A program made the position numbers and the translations under genes. The notes beneath the pieces were generated by a model. It did no database searches. It was not told the origin of the DNA and saw only the letters and a program-made list of their open reading frames with translations. From the NCBI RefSeq assembly GCF_000350225.1, contig NW_005179094.1:107099-171098 (forward strand): a stretch of DNA of 64,000 nt. Direction: 5' to 3'. Position 1 is the first letter of the stretch. Each line of letters starts with the position of its first letter. Below are positions 21,470 to 31,844 of the stretch, piece by piece. Source of the DNA: Chondrus crispus. Lineage: Eukaryota > Rhodophyta > Florideophyceae > Gigartinales > Gigartinaceae.

Positions 21470-23473
21470 GTGCGAAAGGACGAAGACGCTGAGGCAACCG
21501 TGAGCCCGGCGCACATGGAGGAAGGCACTGTGGCAACAGTGAGCCAAGTGCCTAACAAGAAGCGCATCGAACGCCCCAGCGGCCCGACCCAGGGGGACCT
21601 GGGGCCGCCAGAAGAATTCAAGCCGCGTACGAACGCGACTTGTCGCGGGGACCCGGCCGGCCGAAGGGCGCCCGGCGACCAAGGCCGAAGGACGCGGAAG
21701 AGAAGTCGGAACCGGCGCCGGCGGCCCAGGCGGAACGATCTCGACGAGCCGGGCACGCCGAAGGTGGTCGACGGCGTCATTTGCCTTATGACGTCGAAGA
21801 TTTACAACGTCCTCGGCTCGATAGCCACGGAGGGAAAGGCCTTCAAGCCCCGCACGATCGCCGTTGATACGTGCTCAGGGTACAATCTGGTGAGGAAGGC
21901 GGACCTTCCTCCCGATTGGTCGCGGTACGTCATCCGCGACGCGCCACTGCCCCGATTGGCAGGCGCGAATAGCAACCCGCTTAAGCTCTCGGCCGTCGTA
22001 CGCCTGGCCGTGCGGTTGAGGAACACGACGTTCCGAATTCCGTTCGTCGTGGCGGACCAGCTCGCCGTGCCGGTCCTCCTTGGTACGGCCTTCATCGATA
22101 CACACGTACGAAGTATCGACATCGAAGCTCAACGGTTGGAGCTCCGCCAAGGTGGCTCCGTTGCCATCGTCGACGGGAAGGGGGAGCCGACTCCCCCAGC
22201 CAGGCGGCACGGACGTCAGACAAGCCGGGCTGACGCACGCGACGAAGCCCCGCAGGCGATCCGAATCGCCCGCTGGGTTACCATTCCCGCGAGGTCGCAG
22301 GCCCGTGTGCGCGTTACGACGACGGGGAGGGGACTAGTGTTTATAGAGCCGAAGCCGTCACTCCAACACCGACATGGGGTGAGGCTGACGAACGGCGTCG
22401 TCGAGGTCCTGCCGAACCAGACCTTCGACGTCATCGTCGCGAACTTTTCGCGACAGGAAAGGCGGCTTCCGAAGCACACCGTCGTGGGATACGCGAAGCG
22501 CAACCCCCTCGCGATCTTGACGCCCGAACGTCGCATCGCCGAGGGGATCGCGCACGCGCTACACCTCACCGACTTGGCCGATCAAGTCGGAACGGCAGGA
22601 GCTGGTCGACCAGGCTCCGCCCAGGGGGCAACCGTTGAGAAGAGAGGAGCCGGTACGGACGGCCGACCGGCGAAGTGCCCGCCGCCGGAAGGGGGCACTG
22701 CACCCGCCTCTGAAAAGGATCCCGAAAATCCGCCGGAGGATTGGGAAAAAGAAATCGACGTGTACATCGATGATGACAAGTTCCGGGTCCACGTGCTCGA
22801 GATGCTCCGTAAGCACTCGAGTCTGTGGAGCGGGGCGCTCGGAACGATCCGAGCGACCGAACACCGCATTCCCCTCGAACCGGGTACGAAGCCGATACGT
22901 TCAATGCCCTACCGAAAGGGGCCGGCTATGCGTGAGATGGTCGCCAAGGAAGTCAACAAAATGTTGAACGCAGGGGTAATCGAACCTGCGAGCACCGAGT
23001 GGGCGTCCCCCGTGGTGCTCGTACCGAAGAAAGACGGATCTCTTCGGTTCTGCGTGGACTACCGGCGTCTCAACGCAAAGACGGCAGCGGATTCGTATCC
23101 GCTGCCCCGGATGGACGACTGCATCGATTCGCTCGGAGATGCAGCCGTCTTTACGACGTTGGACTGCAATTCCGGTTATTGGCAGATCCCCGTCGCTCCG
23201 GAAGACCGGGACAAGACCACGTTCACTACGCATATGGGAACGTTTCGCCATTTGCGTATGCCGTTCGGGCTAAAAGGGGCACCGGCCACCTTCCAACGTG
23301 CCCTCGACATCATCCTATCTGGCGTCCGATGGCAGATATGCCTCGTCTACCTGGATGATGTCATCGTGTTCTCCCGTACGCACGGAGAACACGCAAAGCA
23401 TCTCGACACTGTCTTGAGCTTGCTGAGGAGCGCCGGAATCTCCCTCAAGCTCAAGAAGTGTAGCTTCTTCTAA
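21470..23473 (+). pseudogene. Gypsy-2 protease and reverse transcriptase
   Basis: 667 codons are open from a GTG at 21470, and the frame extends somewhat further left without an obvious ATG. A retropepsin-like region has AVDTCSGYNLV, so the usual Gly after DT/S is replaced by Cys. Reverse transcriptase motifs are complete: VPKKDGSLRFCVDYRRLN, LDCNSGYWQI, MPFGLKGAPATFQR and an intact YLDD at about residue 628. TAA at 23471-23473 stops the frame; the same frame continues directly with VHYLGHVISPGK. One nonsense change has therefore split an otherwise healthy pol. Confidence 0.85.
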
Positions 23474-25591
23474 CCGAAGGTGCACTACCTGGGGCACGTC
23501 ATTTCCCCAGGTAAGCTGAGCGTCGCCGAAGCGGCGGCGGACGCCTTCAAGACGTTCACGTTTCCGAGGACGTTGACGCAGGTGCGCTCGTACCTCGGAG
23601 CGTGCAACGTCTACCGCCGCTTCGTGAAGGGGTTCGCGAAGATTGCGCGCCCATTAACGGACATGACGCGCAAGGACGCGGACCCCAACTTCGACGACCC
23701 GACCGAGCTGCAACTTCAAGCGTTTGAAGCGTTGAAGGAGCGGATGATTTCCCCGCCGATCCTAGCATTGCCGCGGTACGGTCGGCCGTACGTGATCGAC
23801 ACGGATGCTAGTACCTATCAACTGGGCTGTACATTGCTCCAGGAACACGAAGGCGCCAACGACTGGCGCCCCGTGGGGTATTGGTCGTACTCACTGTCCG
23901 ATAGTGAGCGCAACTACAGCGCTACGGAGCGCGAATGCTTTGCCGTAGTGTGGGCCGTCCGCACACTACGGCCGTACATCGAAGGTACCAAGTTCATCGT
24001 CCGGACGGACCATGATGCCCTCCGATGGCTTATGTCCCTCACGGAGAGTTCCGGAAGGCTTACCCGGTGGCGACTGCGGTTGGCGGAATACGACTTCACC
24101 ATCCAGTACCGCCCCGGGCGCGTGCACCAGGTGCCCGATGCCCTGTCACGCCTCGTGTCGCCAAGGGTCACCGACGACCCTCGCCCAGTCGTCGAAGTGG
24201 ATGACGACATTCCCGCCTTCGATGCGGGTACGACCGTCCGTGACATGTCGGACGAGCTCGCGGACCACCTCTGTACCGCGAGCTGCGATCACAAGGCCGT
24301 CCATGTCTTCGTGACAACAAGGAACCAAGCCGGATCGCGAAGAGGGTCGCGCGTCCCTACGCGCGACGAGCCGAGGGGCGACGACGAGGCCCCCGCTCTT
24401 GAAGGACCCACCTCGTTCTGGGAGGAGAACGACGAGTTCGACGCTGTCGACATCGAGCGCGCCGAACAACCCGAAGTTGGCGCGCCCGCCTCCACGGTCG
24501 CTCCTCCACAGGACGACCTTCCGGCCCCTCTTACGTTAGAGGAGATAGCCGAAGAGCAACGCGTGGATGACTTCTGTCAGACCGTACTGGCACGACAGTC
24601 AGAGTCCCGGGACTCCGCGTTCTTCGAGGACCACCACGGGGTGCTCAAACGGAGACACCCCTTCGACCCTGACATCGTGCAGGTCGTAGTGCCACGGACG
24701 CTACGGGCTCGGCTTCTCCAGCTCTGCCACACACCAACCATCGCGGGGCACCCGGGCCAGAACCGTATGTACTTCGCGCTCCGTCGCCAGTACTACTGGC
24801 CCCATCTCGCTGCAGATGTCGCAGCTACGGTGCGAGGGTGCCGAACATGCGCGATAAATCGTGTTGAGTTGCGGAAACACCTCAACCGTTTGAAGTTGTT
24901 TCCGGCAACACGGCCGCTCGAGAGCCTCGCCATCGACATCTTGGGACCGCTACCCAAGACGAAGGCAGGGAAACGGTTCCTTCTCGTAATTACGGACCGT
25001 TTCACCAAGCTGACTCAAGTTGCGGCACTGCGGACCGTAACCGCGTACACGGTCGCCGTCGCGTTCTGCGACGCGTGGGTATTTAAATACGGCGTCCCAC
25101 GCTCGCTACTGTCGGATAACGGACCGCAGTTTAACGCGAAGTTCTTCCACAGCACGTGCCGTGTCCTGGGGGTGACGAACTTGTACACTTCGGCGTACCA
25201 CCCCCAGACGAACGGGCAGGTCGAGCGATACAACCGGACGATCGCTTCGATGTTACGGAATTTCGTCGGCGAACATCAGGACGACTGGGACGTGTACGTG
25301 GGGCCGCTCACGTACGCGTACAACTCCCACGTACATCATACGACGAGTACCACGCCCTTCGAGCTCGTCCTCAGCCGACCCCCGCCGGAGTTCTCTCTAC
25401 GTAGAGCCGACGGTGACGCGCCCCCTCCGATAGGGGCAACGCGCGCGCTGAGTTCCTCAAGACGTTGGACGACACGATCCAGAAGGCGTACGGGAGCCTG
25501 CGCCGGACGCAGGCTCGGTACAAGCGCGACTTCGATAAGCGCGTCAGACGTCTCAACGCACGTATCAAGGCAGGTAATTACGTCTACCTAA
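23474..25591 (+). pseudogene. Gypsy-2 RNase H and integrase
   Basis: This continues the pol frame after the TAA. RNase H motifs include VIDTDASTYQLGCTL and YSATERECFAVVWAV. The integrase has the H2C2 zinc domain (AGHPGQNRM ... CRTCAIN) and core residues Asp in AIDILGPL, Asp in LSDNGPQF and Glu in TNGQVERYNR, all present. Homology in this frame ends at about 25430; the true C-terminus continues in the next frame, so a frameshift lies between about 25420 and 25560. Confidence 0.88.
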
Positions 25592-26019
25592 ACCCCACCG
25601 ATGGGGCAAGGACGTCCAACAAACTCGCGTAGCCGGCCGTGGGGCCATACCGGGTGCTCGCCAACGACCGGCGAACCATCACGATCGATCGTGATGGTGT
25701 CACCGAGCGCGTCTCCGCAGACCGCTCCGTATACGCGCCTCCACCGACGGGCGCGGCGCGGGCGAGCACGACAACCCCAAATGACCTTGCCGACAAGGTC
25801 ACCAAGGGCACGCAGTACGCGGTCGAACGACTACTCCGGCATCGAGCCTTGGAGGACGGAACTACGGAGTTCCTCATCAAGTGGGCGGATTACGACACGC
25901 CCACCTGGACCGCGCGGACTCACGTCCCGGAGGAGTTGGTGTCTCGTTACGCCCAACGCCTCCGGAGACGCACCGGCAGAGACCTCGTCTCAGACGCGAA
26001 CGCGGACGCTCGCGCTTAA
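25560..26019 (+). pseudogene. Gypsy-2 integrase C-terminus with chromodomain
   Basis: After the frameshift the reading carries the integrase SH3-like tail, is interrupted by TAG at 25630-25632, and ends in a chromodomain (QYAVERLLRHRALEDGTTEFLIKW... TWTARTHVPEELV). The chromodomain places gypsy-2 among chromoviruses, whose integrases can target marked chromatin. The natural stop is at 26017-26019. Confidence 0.85.
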
Positions 26020-26849
26020 GGAGGGGGCCCTCCACCGCTCTGCTCCGTTACAGTTAAAGGCAGCCCCTCGCGGTATGACAGAAACCTTAAGAACGGAAGG
26101 ACAGGTGTCTCGAGAGGCACCAGCGAACTCGCGAGGATGCGAAGACGTCGAGGCGCACCGGCGGTCAAGCAATCCGACAGCCGCCGCCGGCAAGAGGGAG
26201 GAGGACAGAAAGTACGTACGGCAAAATAGCACACCCGCCAAACCGCCGGCAAGGTGCGGGATGCCCTGGTCTCACCAGGGCCGTCAACCTGCAGGCGAGC
26301 CGGTCCACCCGACGGAAGACCGGATCATCGTCCGGTCGCTGTGCGCAGTGTACGAGGAGACGTGCGAGACACGCAGACGGAGGTTATGCAGCATAGGGCC
26401 GCATTCCGTGGAGCGCGCCACAAGACAGTTGCCAAAGGGGGATCGGGCGAGAGCAACCCGATCGGAGGGTCAGTGTTATACCTCCACGGACTCGAGACAC
26501 CTCGAAACAGCCACCGACGCGTGCCTCATGATACGGAAAATGACGAGAAGAGGAGAACGTTACACGTGAGCGGCGCTCGGCGATGCACGACAAGCGCCAA
26601 CCACGTGAGCGCCGTCACCAAATCACCGCCTCCCCCAGCCTGCGAAATTAGCAAAAAATAATTAAGGGGAGGAAATTACACTGGCACGTGCCTTGCGCGC
26701 ATGGGCACGGTAGCACCTCCACCGACGACCGGTAACAAGGCGAACGACGCCGCCCCATGGGTACACACGTCCGCCCCGGTCCGAATACCGGACGGACACC
26801 GCGACACCATACGCGCCCCCGAGCGGCAAGAGCACAGAACAAGAGCGTC
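26020..26849 (+). other. Gypsy-2 spacer between pol and the repeat array
   Basis: No recognisable coding motif. It is GC-rich with many short overlapping open frames, none of which has protein-like features. Confidence 0.5.
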
Positions 26850-28030
26850 CGCTACGCGCGCGCCCTCGCCGCCGACGGCGAGAGGCCTCAAGAAGGACGA
26901 CCGCCGCACGCGCCCTCGCAACCGGTAACGAAGGGCGCCGGGTAAAGAAATTTGCCGAGGGCTCGCGCTCCCGCCACAGACGGCGAGAGACGCAAGCAAA
27001 GAAGAAGACGTACGTCGACGCGTCCGCCCCCTCGCCCCGGTGGCGAGGGGCGCGTGGTTGAGAAGAAGAATGCCGTTCGCGCTAGCGCCTCTCCCCGATG
27101 GCGAGAGGCGCGAGCGACGAAAAGGACGAACAGCGCACGCGCAGCGCCCCCGCCACCGATGGCGGACGTCGCGCGAAGAAGAAAACGTACGGCGCACGCG
27201 CAGCGCCCCCGCCACCGATGGCGGACGACGCGCAAAGAAGAATAAGTACGTCCACGCGTTCACGCTCTCGCCCCGATGGCGAGGAGCGCGCGCAGGCAAG
27301 AAGCCGCCGCACCGCAGCGCGAAGGTCGCGCGCCGTGCCCTCGCCACCGAGGCGAGGGCCGGCAAATATAAGGAACGTCGCTGCGCGTCGTCTCGCGCCG
27401 CGCCCTCGCCACCGAGGCGAGGGCCGGCAAATATAAGGAACGTCGCTGCGCGTCGTCTCGCGCCGCGCCCTCGCCACCGAGGCGAGGGCCGGCAAATATA
27501 AGGAACGTCGCTGCGCGTCGTCTCGCGCCGCGCCCTCGCCACCGAGGCGAGGGCCGGCAAATATAAGGAACGTCGCTGCGCGTCGTCTCGCGCCGCGCCC
27601 TCGCCACCGAGGCGAGGGCCGGCAAATATAAGGAACGTCGCTGCGCGTCGTCTCGCGCCGCGCCCTCGCCACCGAGGCGAGGGCCGGCAAATATAAGGAA
27701 CGTCGCTGCGCGTCGTCTCGTGCCGCGCCCTCGCCACCGGCGGCGAGAGGCCTCAAGAAGGACGACAGTCGCGCGCGCCTTCGCCCCGAACGGCGAGGGA
27801 TGCGCGAGACGAAGACAGTGCGCTGTGCTCCGCCCCGGACGACGAAGGGGCGGGACGTGAAGACAGACGTTCGCTGCGCCGCGCGCCCTCGCCCAGAATG
27901 GCGAGGGACGTGATAGATAAGAGCGTTCTTTGTGCGCTAGGCCCTCGCCACCGATTGTGAGAGGCCTCAAGGAGAATATGAGTTCGCGCGCGCCCCTTCC
28001 CTCGCTACTGGATGGCGAAGAGGGACGAGG
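26850..28030. repeat. Array of about 20 GC-rich palindromes at 60-65-bp spacing
   Basis: Hairpin cores of the type CCCTCGCC-loop-GGCGAGGG recur about every 60 bp across 1.2 kb (near 26866, 27029, 27088, 27147, 27208, 27268, then the homogeneous block, then 27729, 27779, 27888, 27941 and 28005). Stems covary: CCTCTCC pairs with GGCGAGAGG, and CCCCCGCC with GGCGG. Sequence between cores is purine-rich and more variable. The long Arg-rich frames through the array look like by-products of its composition. Confidence 0.85.
27361..27750. repeat. Homogeneous 65-bp tandem repeat, six copies
   Basis: GGCAAATATAAGGAACGTCG starts units at 27361, 27426, 27491, 27556, 27621 and 27686, exactly 65 bp apart and identical except for one base near the end. 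Each unit contains the 9-bp-stem hairpin GCCCTCGCC/GGCGAGGGC with a 5-base loop, and a TATAA-like ATATAAGG. The block appears to be a recent amplification of one unit of the larger degenerate array. Confidence 0.97.
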
Positions 28031-28480
28031 GGAACGCGATCTGCCATCGCCCCTTCCTCCTCCGCTTTGAGGAAAGCACGGGCGGGCGTGCTGTGTCACG
28101 CCGATGACAAAGGGGAATTAGAAGCAACGAACAGACTCGAAGAAACGCGTCACGATGGAAGCAATGTTTACTGTGTCGTCCTCGACGACGTAAGGGAAGA
28201 AGGGCACCGCGCGGTTGACGACCAGACCGCGCGGTCAGCGACTCGCATTGTTCGAGGGCCCGCGAGACCCCGAAGCATGTTTATCCGGGGGACAATACCC
28301 CGGATGCCGAGGTGTCTCGGTGTCCAGTTCGGCGAGGCTAGGCATGAAGACATGCGGCGTGCCCTCCCCGGAGGCCCAGCTTCGGGGAGGGGGAGGACCG
28401 GGCTCATAATCAGCGTACGGATCGCGCCTGACGGGAGGGACCAGAGCGTTAGTAGGAGCGCCACCCGCCGGCAAGGGTAC

Positions 28481-30526
28481 CTACTGAGCCGAACGCAGAC
28501 GGTCGCGTTCGCGTCGATAGCGTTCGCGTTCGTGCAGGACTCGCTCGTAGACGACGGCCTGGCGTTCGGACGCCTCGCGTATAGCGGCCACCTCCTGGGT
28601 CACCCGTTGAAGTTCTGTGGAGCGCGCCGCCAGGTCGTCACGAAGACCGCGCGCTTCGTCACTCTGAGCCAGAAACCAGTCCGCAAGGGTGCCCACCAGC
28701 CCGCCTACCGTCCAGGTCCGCTGGCTGGCGACCCCCAAGGCCCGTACTACCTTGGGAACGGTCACCAGCTCCCCTCGGGGGAGCACGAGGTCGCGTACAC
28801 AGTGGGCCGGCGGCGTGGCCTGCGCCACCTCGTCAAGAAGCGGGACGGGGAGGATGGCCTCTGTAGAGGCAAGGCCCCCTGTCCCGGCGCGACCGACCCC
28901 TGACATCGTACGGTAGGGGTTCAGGTTGAGACCAGCGGGGTCCACGCACGCGGCGTCGAGGTCCCGGTAGCGCTTTCGCCGGTTTCGCCGACTCTCGGAG
29001 CCGACGCCTCCCCTCTTCCCCGTGTTGCCGACAACCAAGGGGACGGGAACGGAGCGAGCGACGAAGGTATCCGACGCCGGTTCGTATGTGACGAAGGAAG
29101 CCCGGGCCCCGGTGGTATAGTCCATCCACGGGTGATGGTTCCGCGAGCTGATCTCGCCAGCACGGACCATGAGGCCCACGGCCTGGGCGAACGTCCAGGG
29201 GACGTGGGAGGACCCGTGCTCTGTCGAATGGAGGACGGCATCAGGAAGGCCGGACACGACGCGTCCTACGAACGTGACCGTAGAGTCCGCCTGAATGAAG
29301 ACTCGCTTGTTCACGTGCGCCTCGGCCATGAACGCGCAGCACACGGACCAAGCCCACTCGCGCTCATAATTATACGCGAGCCGCGAGTGGGCTGGGTGCT
29401 GCGGGTTGGCACATGCAATCCCGAAATGCTTCAAGACCGGAGGCAGAAGCGGGTGCGCTCCGAGCGAGGGAAAGCTCTCCCTCACGTCGACAGGGAGAGC
29501 GGGGAAGTCTTCCGGAGACAGGCCGGACGCGAAGGCAGACGTCGTAACGACACGACCGTCCGCCTCGTTTTCCCGCCGATAGGCGGACCAATCGTGGTGG
29601 GCGAATCCCACACCGTGGAGACGCATCAAGGAGCACGAAGACTTCTGCAGAGCCACCCGGGGCTTAGTGAACGCATAGGGGCGGGGCGACACGTACAGCC
29701 CCGCCACCTCCGGTAACACGAACCGCCGGGGGTCGACCTGTCCTGTGTTAGACAGGAACGATCCCATCCGGTCGACGAAGAGGACCTCCGCGACACTGTA
29801 CGCGAAGGTACGATCTCTGATCAGCTCTTCCGGCAGCTGGTACCCGGAGCCGCCGCCTTCGCCCATCAACCGGTGTAGAACAGACGACGCCTCCTGCACA
29901 CCACCGGCTTCGTGAACCTTGAACACGCGGGCTAGGTCGGAACGAAGCCACGTGCAGGAAGAAAGTTCCTCGACGGTTACCCCCGAGCGGCCGCGGCGTC
30001 GCCAGGGGTACCGTAGCTCGCTGATGGGGAGCGGTGGGACTTCGAACGACGGTACCCCTAGCCACCGAGTGGCAGAGGGCGACTCCCCCTCCCCATTGAC
30101 GGTAGAGGGAAGGGGATCACGGGGTGGAGGACCGAAGGACGCGCCATCCATCTTGAGGGCCGCCCCCGACGCGAGGGGAGCGGCCGAGCCGCACCGGGCG
30201 GCAGAGAGGGCGGAAGGCGGGATGTCGGCTGCTGGGACGGAAGGGGTAGCAGGGCGAAACGAAAGGACCGGCTTGGATGGCCCCTCACCGGGGGCCACCA
30301 GTTCCAAGGACACGGTCGTGGACCGCGAGCGGGACTTCTGGAAACCCGGTGGAGGGAGCGGACCCGCTTGGGCCAGGACGACGCCACCCTCACGCGGTCC
30401 GGATGACGCACTTGGGAGTCCGAGCCCGCTCGAAGGCGGGGTCCCGACGGCCACTGCCTCCGCCATAGTTGGCTTCACGACGCCCGGGGGTGACTGCGGG
30501 AGAGGAATAGACCGCGGGTCGGCCAT
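28481..30526 (-). CDS. Antisense accessory ORF of gypsy-2, 681 residues, unknown function
   Basis: The first in-frame ATG is at 30524-30526 and the stop at 28481-28483; the frame is open a further 12 codons upstream. The product is antisense to the retrotransposon and sits directly inside its 3' LTR. The first ~150 residues are rich in Pro, Ser and Ala. A central region of about 150-520 looks globular, with many Trp, Cys and Tyr. RRNRRKRYRD near 530 is a possible nuclear signal. The last ~60 residues form a heptad-rich coiled coil (RDDLAARSTELQRV...). No family was recognised. An intact 2-kb frame in a young element suggests it is functional; it could also be a captured host gene. Confidence 0.65.
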   Translation of the reverse strand: MADPRSIPLPQSPPGVVKPTMAEAVAVGTPPSSGLGLPSASSGPREGGVVLAQAGPLPPPGFQKSRSRSTTVSLELVAPGEGPSKPVLSFRPATPSVPAADIPPSALSAARCGSAAPLASGAALKMDGASFGPPPRDPLPSTVNGEGESPSATRWLGVPSFEVPPLPISELRYPWRRRGRSGVTVEELSSCTWLRSDLARVFKVHEAGGVQEASSVLHRLMGEGGGSGYQLPEELIRDRTFAYSVAEVLFVDRMGSFLSNTGQVDPRRFVLPEVAGLYVSPRPYAFTKPRVALQKSSCSLMRLHGVGFAHHDWSAYRRENEADGRVVTTSAFASGLSPEDFPALPVDVRESFPSLGAHPLLPPVLKHFGIACANPQHPAHSRLAYNYEREWAWSVCCAFMAEAHVNKRVFIQADSTVTFVGRVVSGLPDAVLHSTEHGSSHVPWTFAQAVGLMVRAGEISSRNHHPWMDYTTGARASFVTYEPASDTFVARSVPVPLVVGNTGKRGGVGSESRRNRRKRYRDLDAACVDPAGLNLNPYRTMSGVGRAGTGGLASTEAILPVPLLDEVAQATPPAHCVRDLVLPRGELVTVPKVVRALGVASQRTWTVGGLVGTLADWFLAQSDEARGLRDDLAARSTELQRVTQEVAAIREASERQAVVYERVLHERERYRRERDRLRSAQ

Positions 30527-30715
30527 GCTGACACGGGCGGTGACGCGAGAGGGGACGACCAAATGGCGCTGTCAAGGACGAAGTGGGCCAGTGCGCAAAA
30601 GGGGGGGGAAAATTCGTATACCAGGTCGGATCTGCTCGGGGTTCAGGGAGTGGGACGGACAGGTTCTGCAAGCCTCAGGAGTGAACGCGGACGTTCACTC
30701 TTGAGGGGGGGGTGA

Positions 30716-31308
30716 TGTGGTATAACCCCAAACGCAAATTAGATTAGGATTGGATCAGGGACAGTAAGGCAACGAGCCTTACAGCCATGCGCGCACACAC
30801 GTGTCCTCCACGTGTACGGGACGCGTACTACACGTGGACTGTCAGCCCCGCCGGCTGACAGCGCTACAGTGTCGGTAGACCGGCACTACTGTAGAGTTAT
30901 GATAGACTACGATGTACATTAAATATGACCGGACCGCCGGCGGTGGAGGGCGACAAGCACGAACTTGTCAAGGATCCTCCACCTTGGTCCGCCCGCTTAC
31001 TTTTAGGTACTTCCGTCCGTTTTACCTAGAAGTAGCACCGCGCGCTGGTTGAGGACGCGCGTAGCACGCCCACGAGCCGGCTCCACCTCCGCCCGTCGGT
31101 ACTGGATCGTCACCCAGTACCGCTCCGGGGCGTCGAGGCGTAGAACCGCTCGCGCGTGCGTGCGTCCTCCCCGATCCCGCTCTACCACCGCTACCTCGAG
31201 CCCGTGCTCGGTACCGTGGGTGGGCCGTGCTTCTGTCTTCCCGCCGATCGGGGTCTTTCCGAACTGTCAGTACTCACCCCCTTCGTCGTTGGGGGTGATT
31301 ATACTACA
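30716..31308 (+). repeat. Gypsy-2 3' LTR
   Basis: 593 bp, identical to the 5' LTR except for three substitutions seen by eye (G/C, G/A and G/T). A G-rich polypurine tract precedes it. Confidence 0.95.
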
Positions 31309-31727
31309 GTACCATGAAGAGCGGCGTGTCGCCCTTCGAATTAATGTATGGGGTCCCGCCACGGTTGGATTCCAACGCAGAGACAGGTGCAAGCCCAGTT
31401 GTTCCTTCCTTAGACCATCATCGTCGTTTGGAGCTCCTGACTGGATCTTTCCCACGAGCATTTCGCTCAGGGGCCTCTGTGAAAAAGAGGCTCGCAGCGT
31501 CGTCGTCTCAGTTCTTGAAAGTGGGAGACAAAGTTCTTGTCGCTCGGGGAACTTCATTCGGTGGTACGAAATGGCCCGCGTTCGTTTCCAAATTCTACGG
31601 CCCGTGCCGGATCTTGGAAGTTCACCACCCGCGATATGTGCTAGAGTCGCAGCACTGCAGAGTATCCAGGAAGCATATTCATGCTAGCCGACCCGTCCTA
31701 TATCGTGAAAGGAAGTTCGAAGCCTAA
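31309..31727 (+). pseudogene. Gypsy-1 integrase C-terminal part
   Basis: The target duplication GTACC is followed by codons for MKSGVSPFELMYGVPPR, the standard continuation of a gypsy integrase after GYRRRT. A basic, SH3-like C-terminal region follows (VGDKVLVARGT...GPCRILEV). No chromodomain is visible. The natural stop is at 31725-31727. Confidence 0.9.
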
Positions 31728-31844
31728 GTCCTTTGTTAAAGCTTAAGGCTAAGTCTTAGGCATAAAATCGTTTAATGCAAGTAGAGAATAGATGCAATTG
31801 CTATCATGAAACCCGTATAAGCAAGAAAAGAGAAAAGAGCGTGG

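Larger units (their letters stand above)
18092..31308 (+). mobile_element. Gypsy-2, chromodomain Ty3/gypsy element, 13.2 kb
   Basis: LTRs at 18092-18684 and 30716-31308 are flanked by GTACC (18087-18091 and 31309-31313). Between them lie gag (18762-21152), pol (21390-26019, with a chromodomain at the end), a palindromic repeat array (26850-28030), an antisense ORF (28481-30526) and a polypurine tract (about 30701-30713). The element is unusually long because of the array and antisense ORF. The LTRs differ at only 3 of 593 positions, so insertion was recent. Confidence 0.95.

Noticed and set aside
27361..27750. CRISPR-like array
   Set aside because: The 65-bp units are identical throughout, so there are no unique spacers, and the context is a eukaryotic retrotransposon.
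26676..28099. Long Arg/Ala-rich open frames on both strands through the palindrome array (up to 353 codons)
   Set aside because: They follow the 65-bp period and extreme GC content, are open in several frames at once, and have no protein-like variation.
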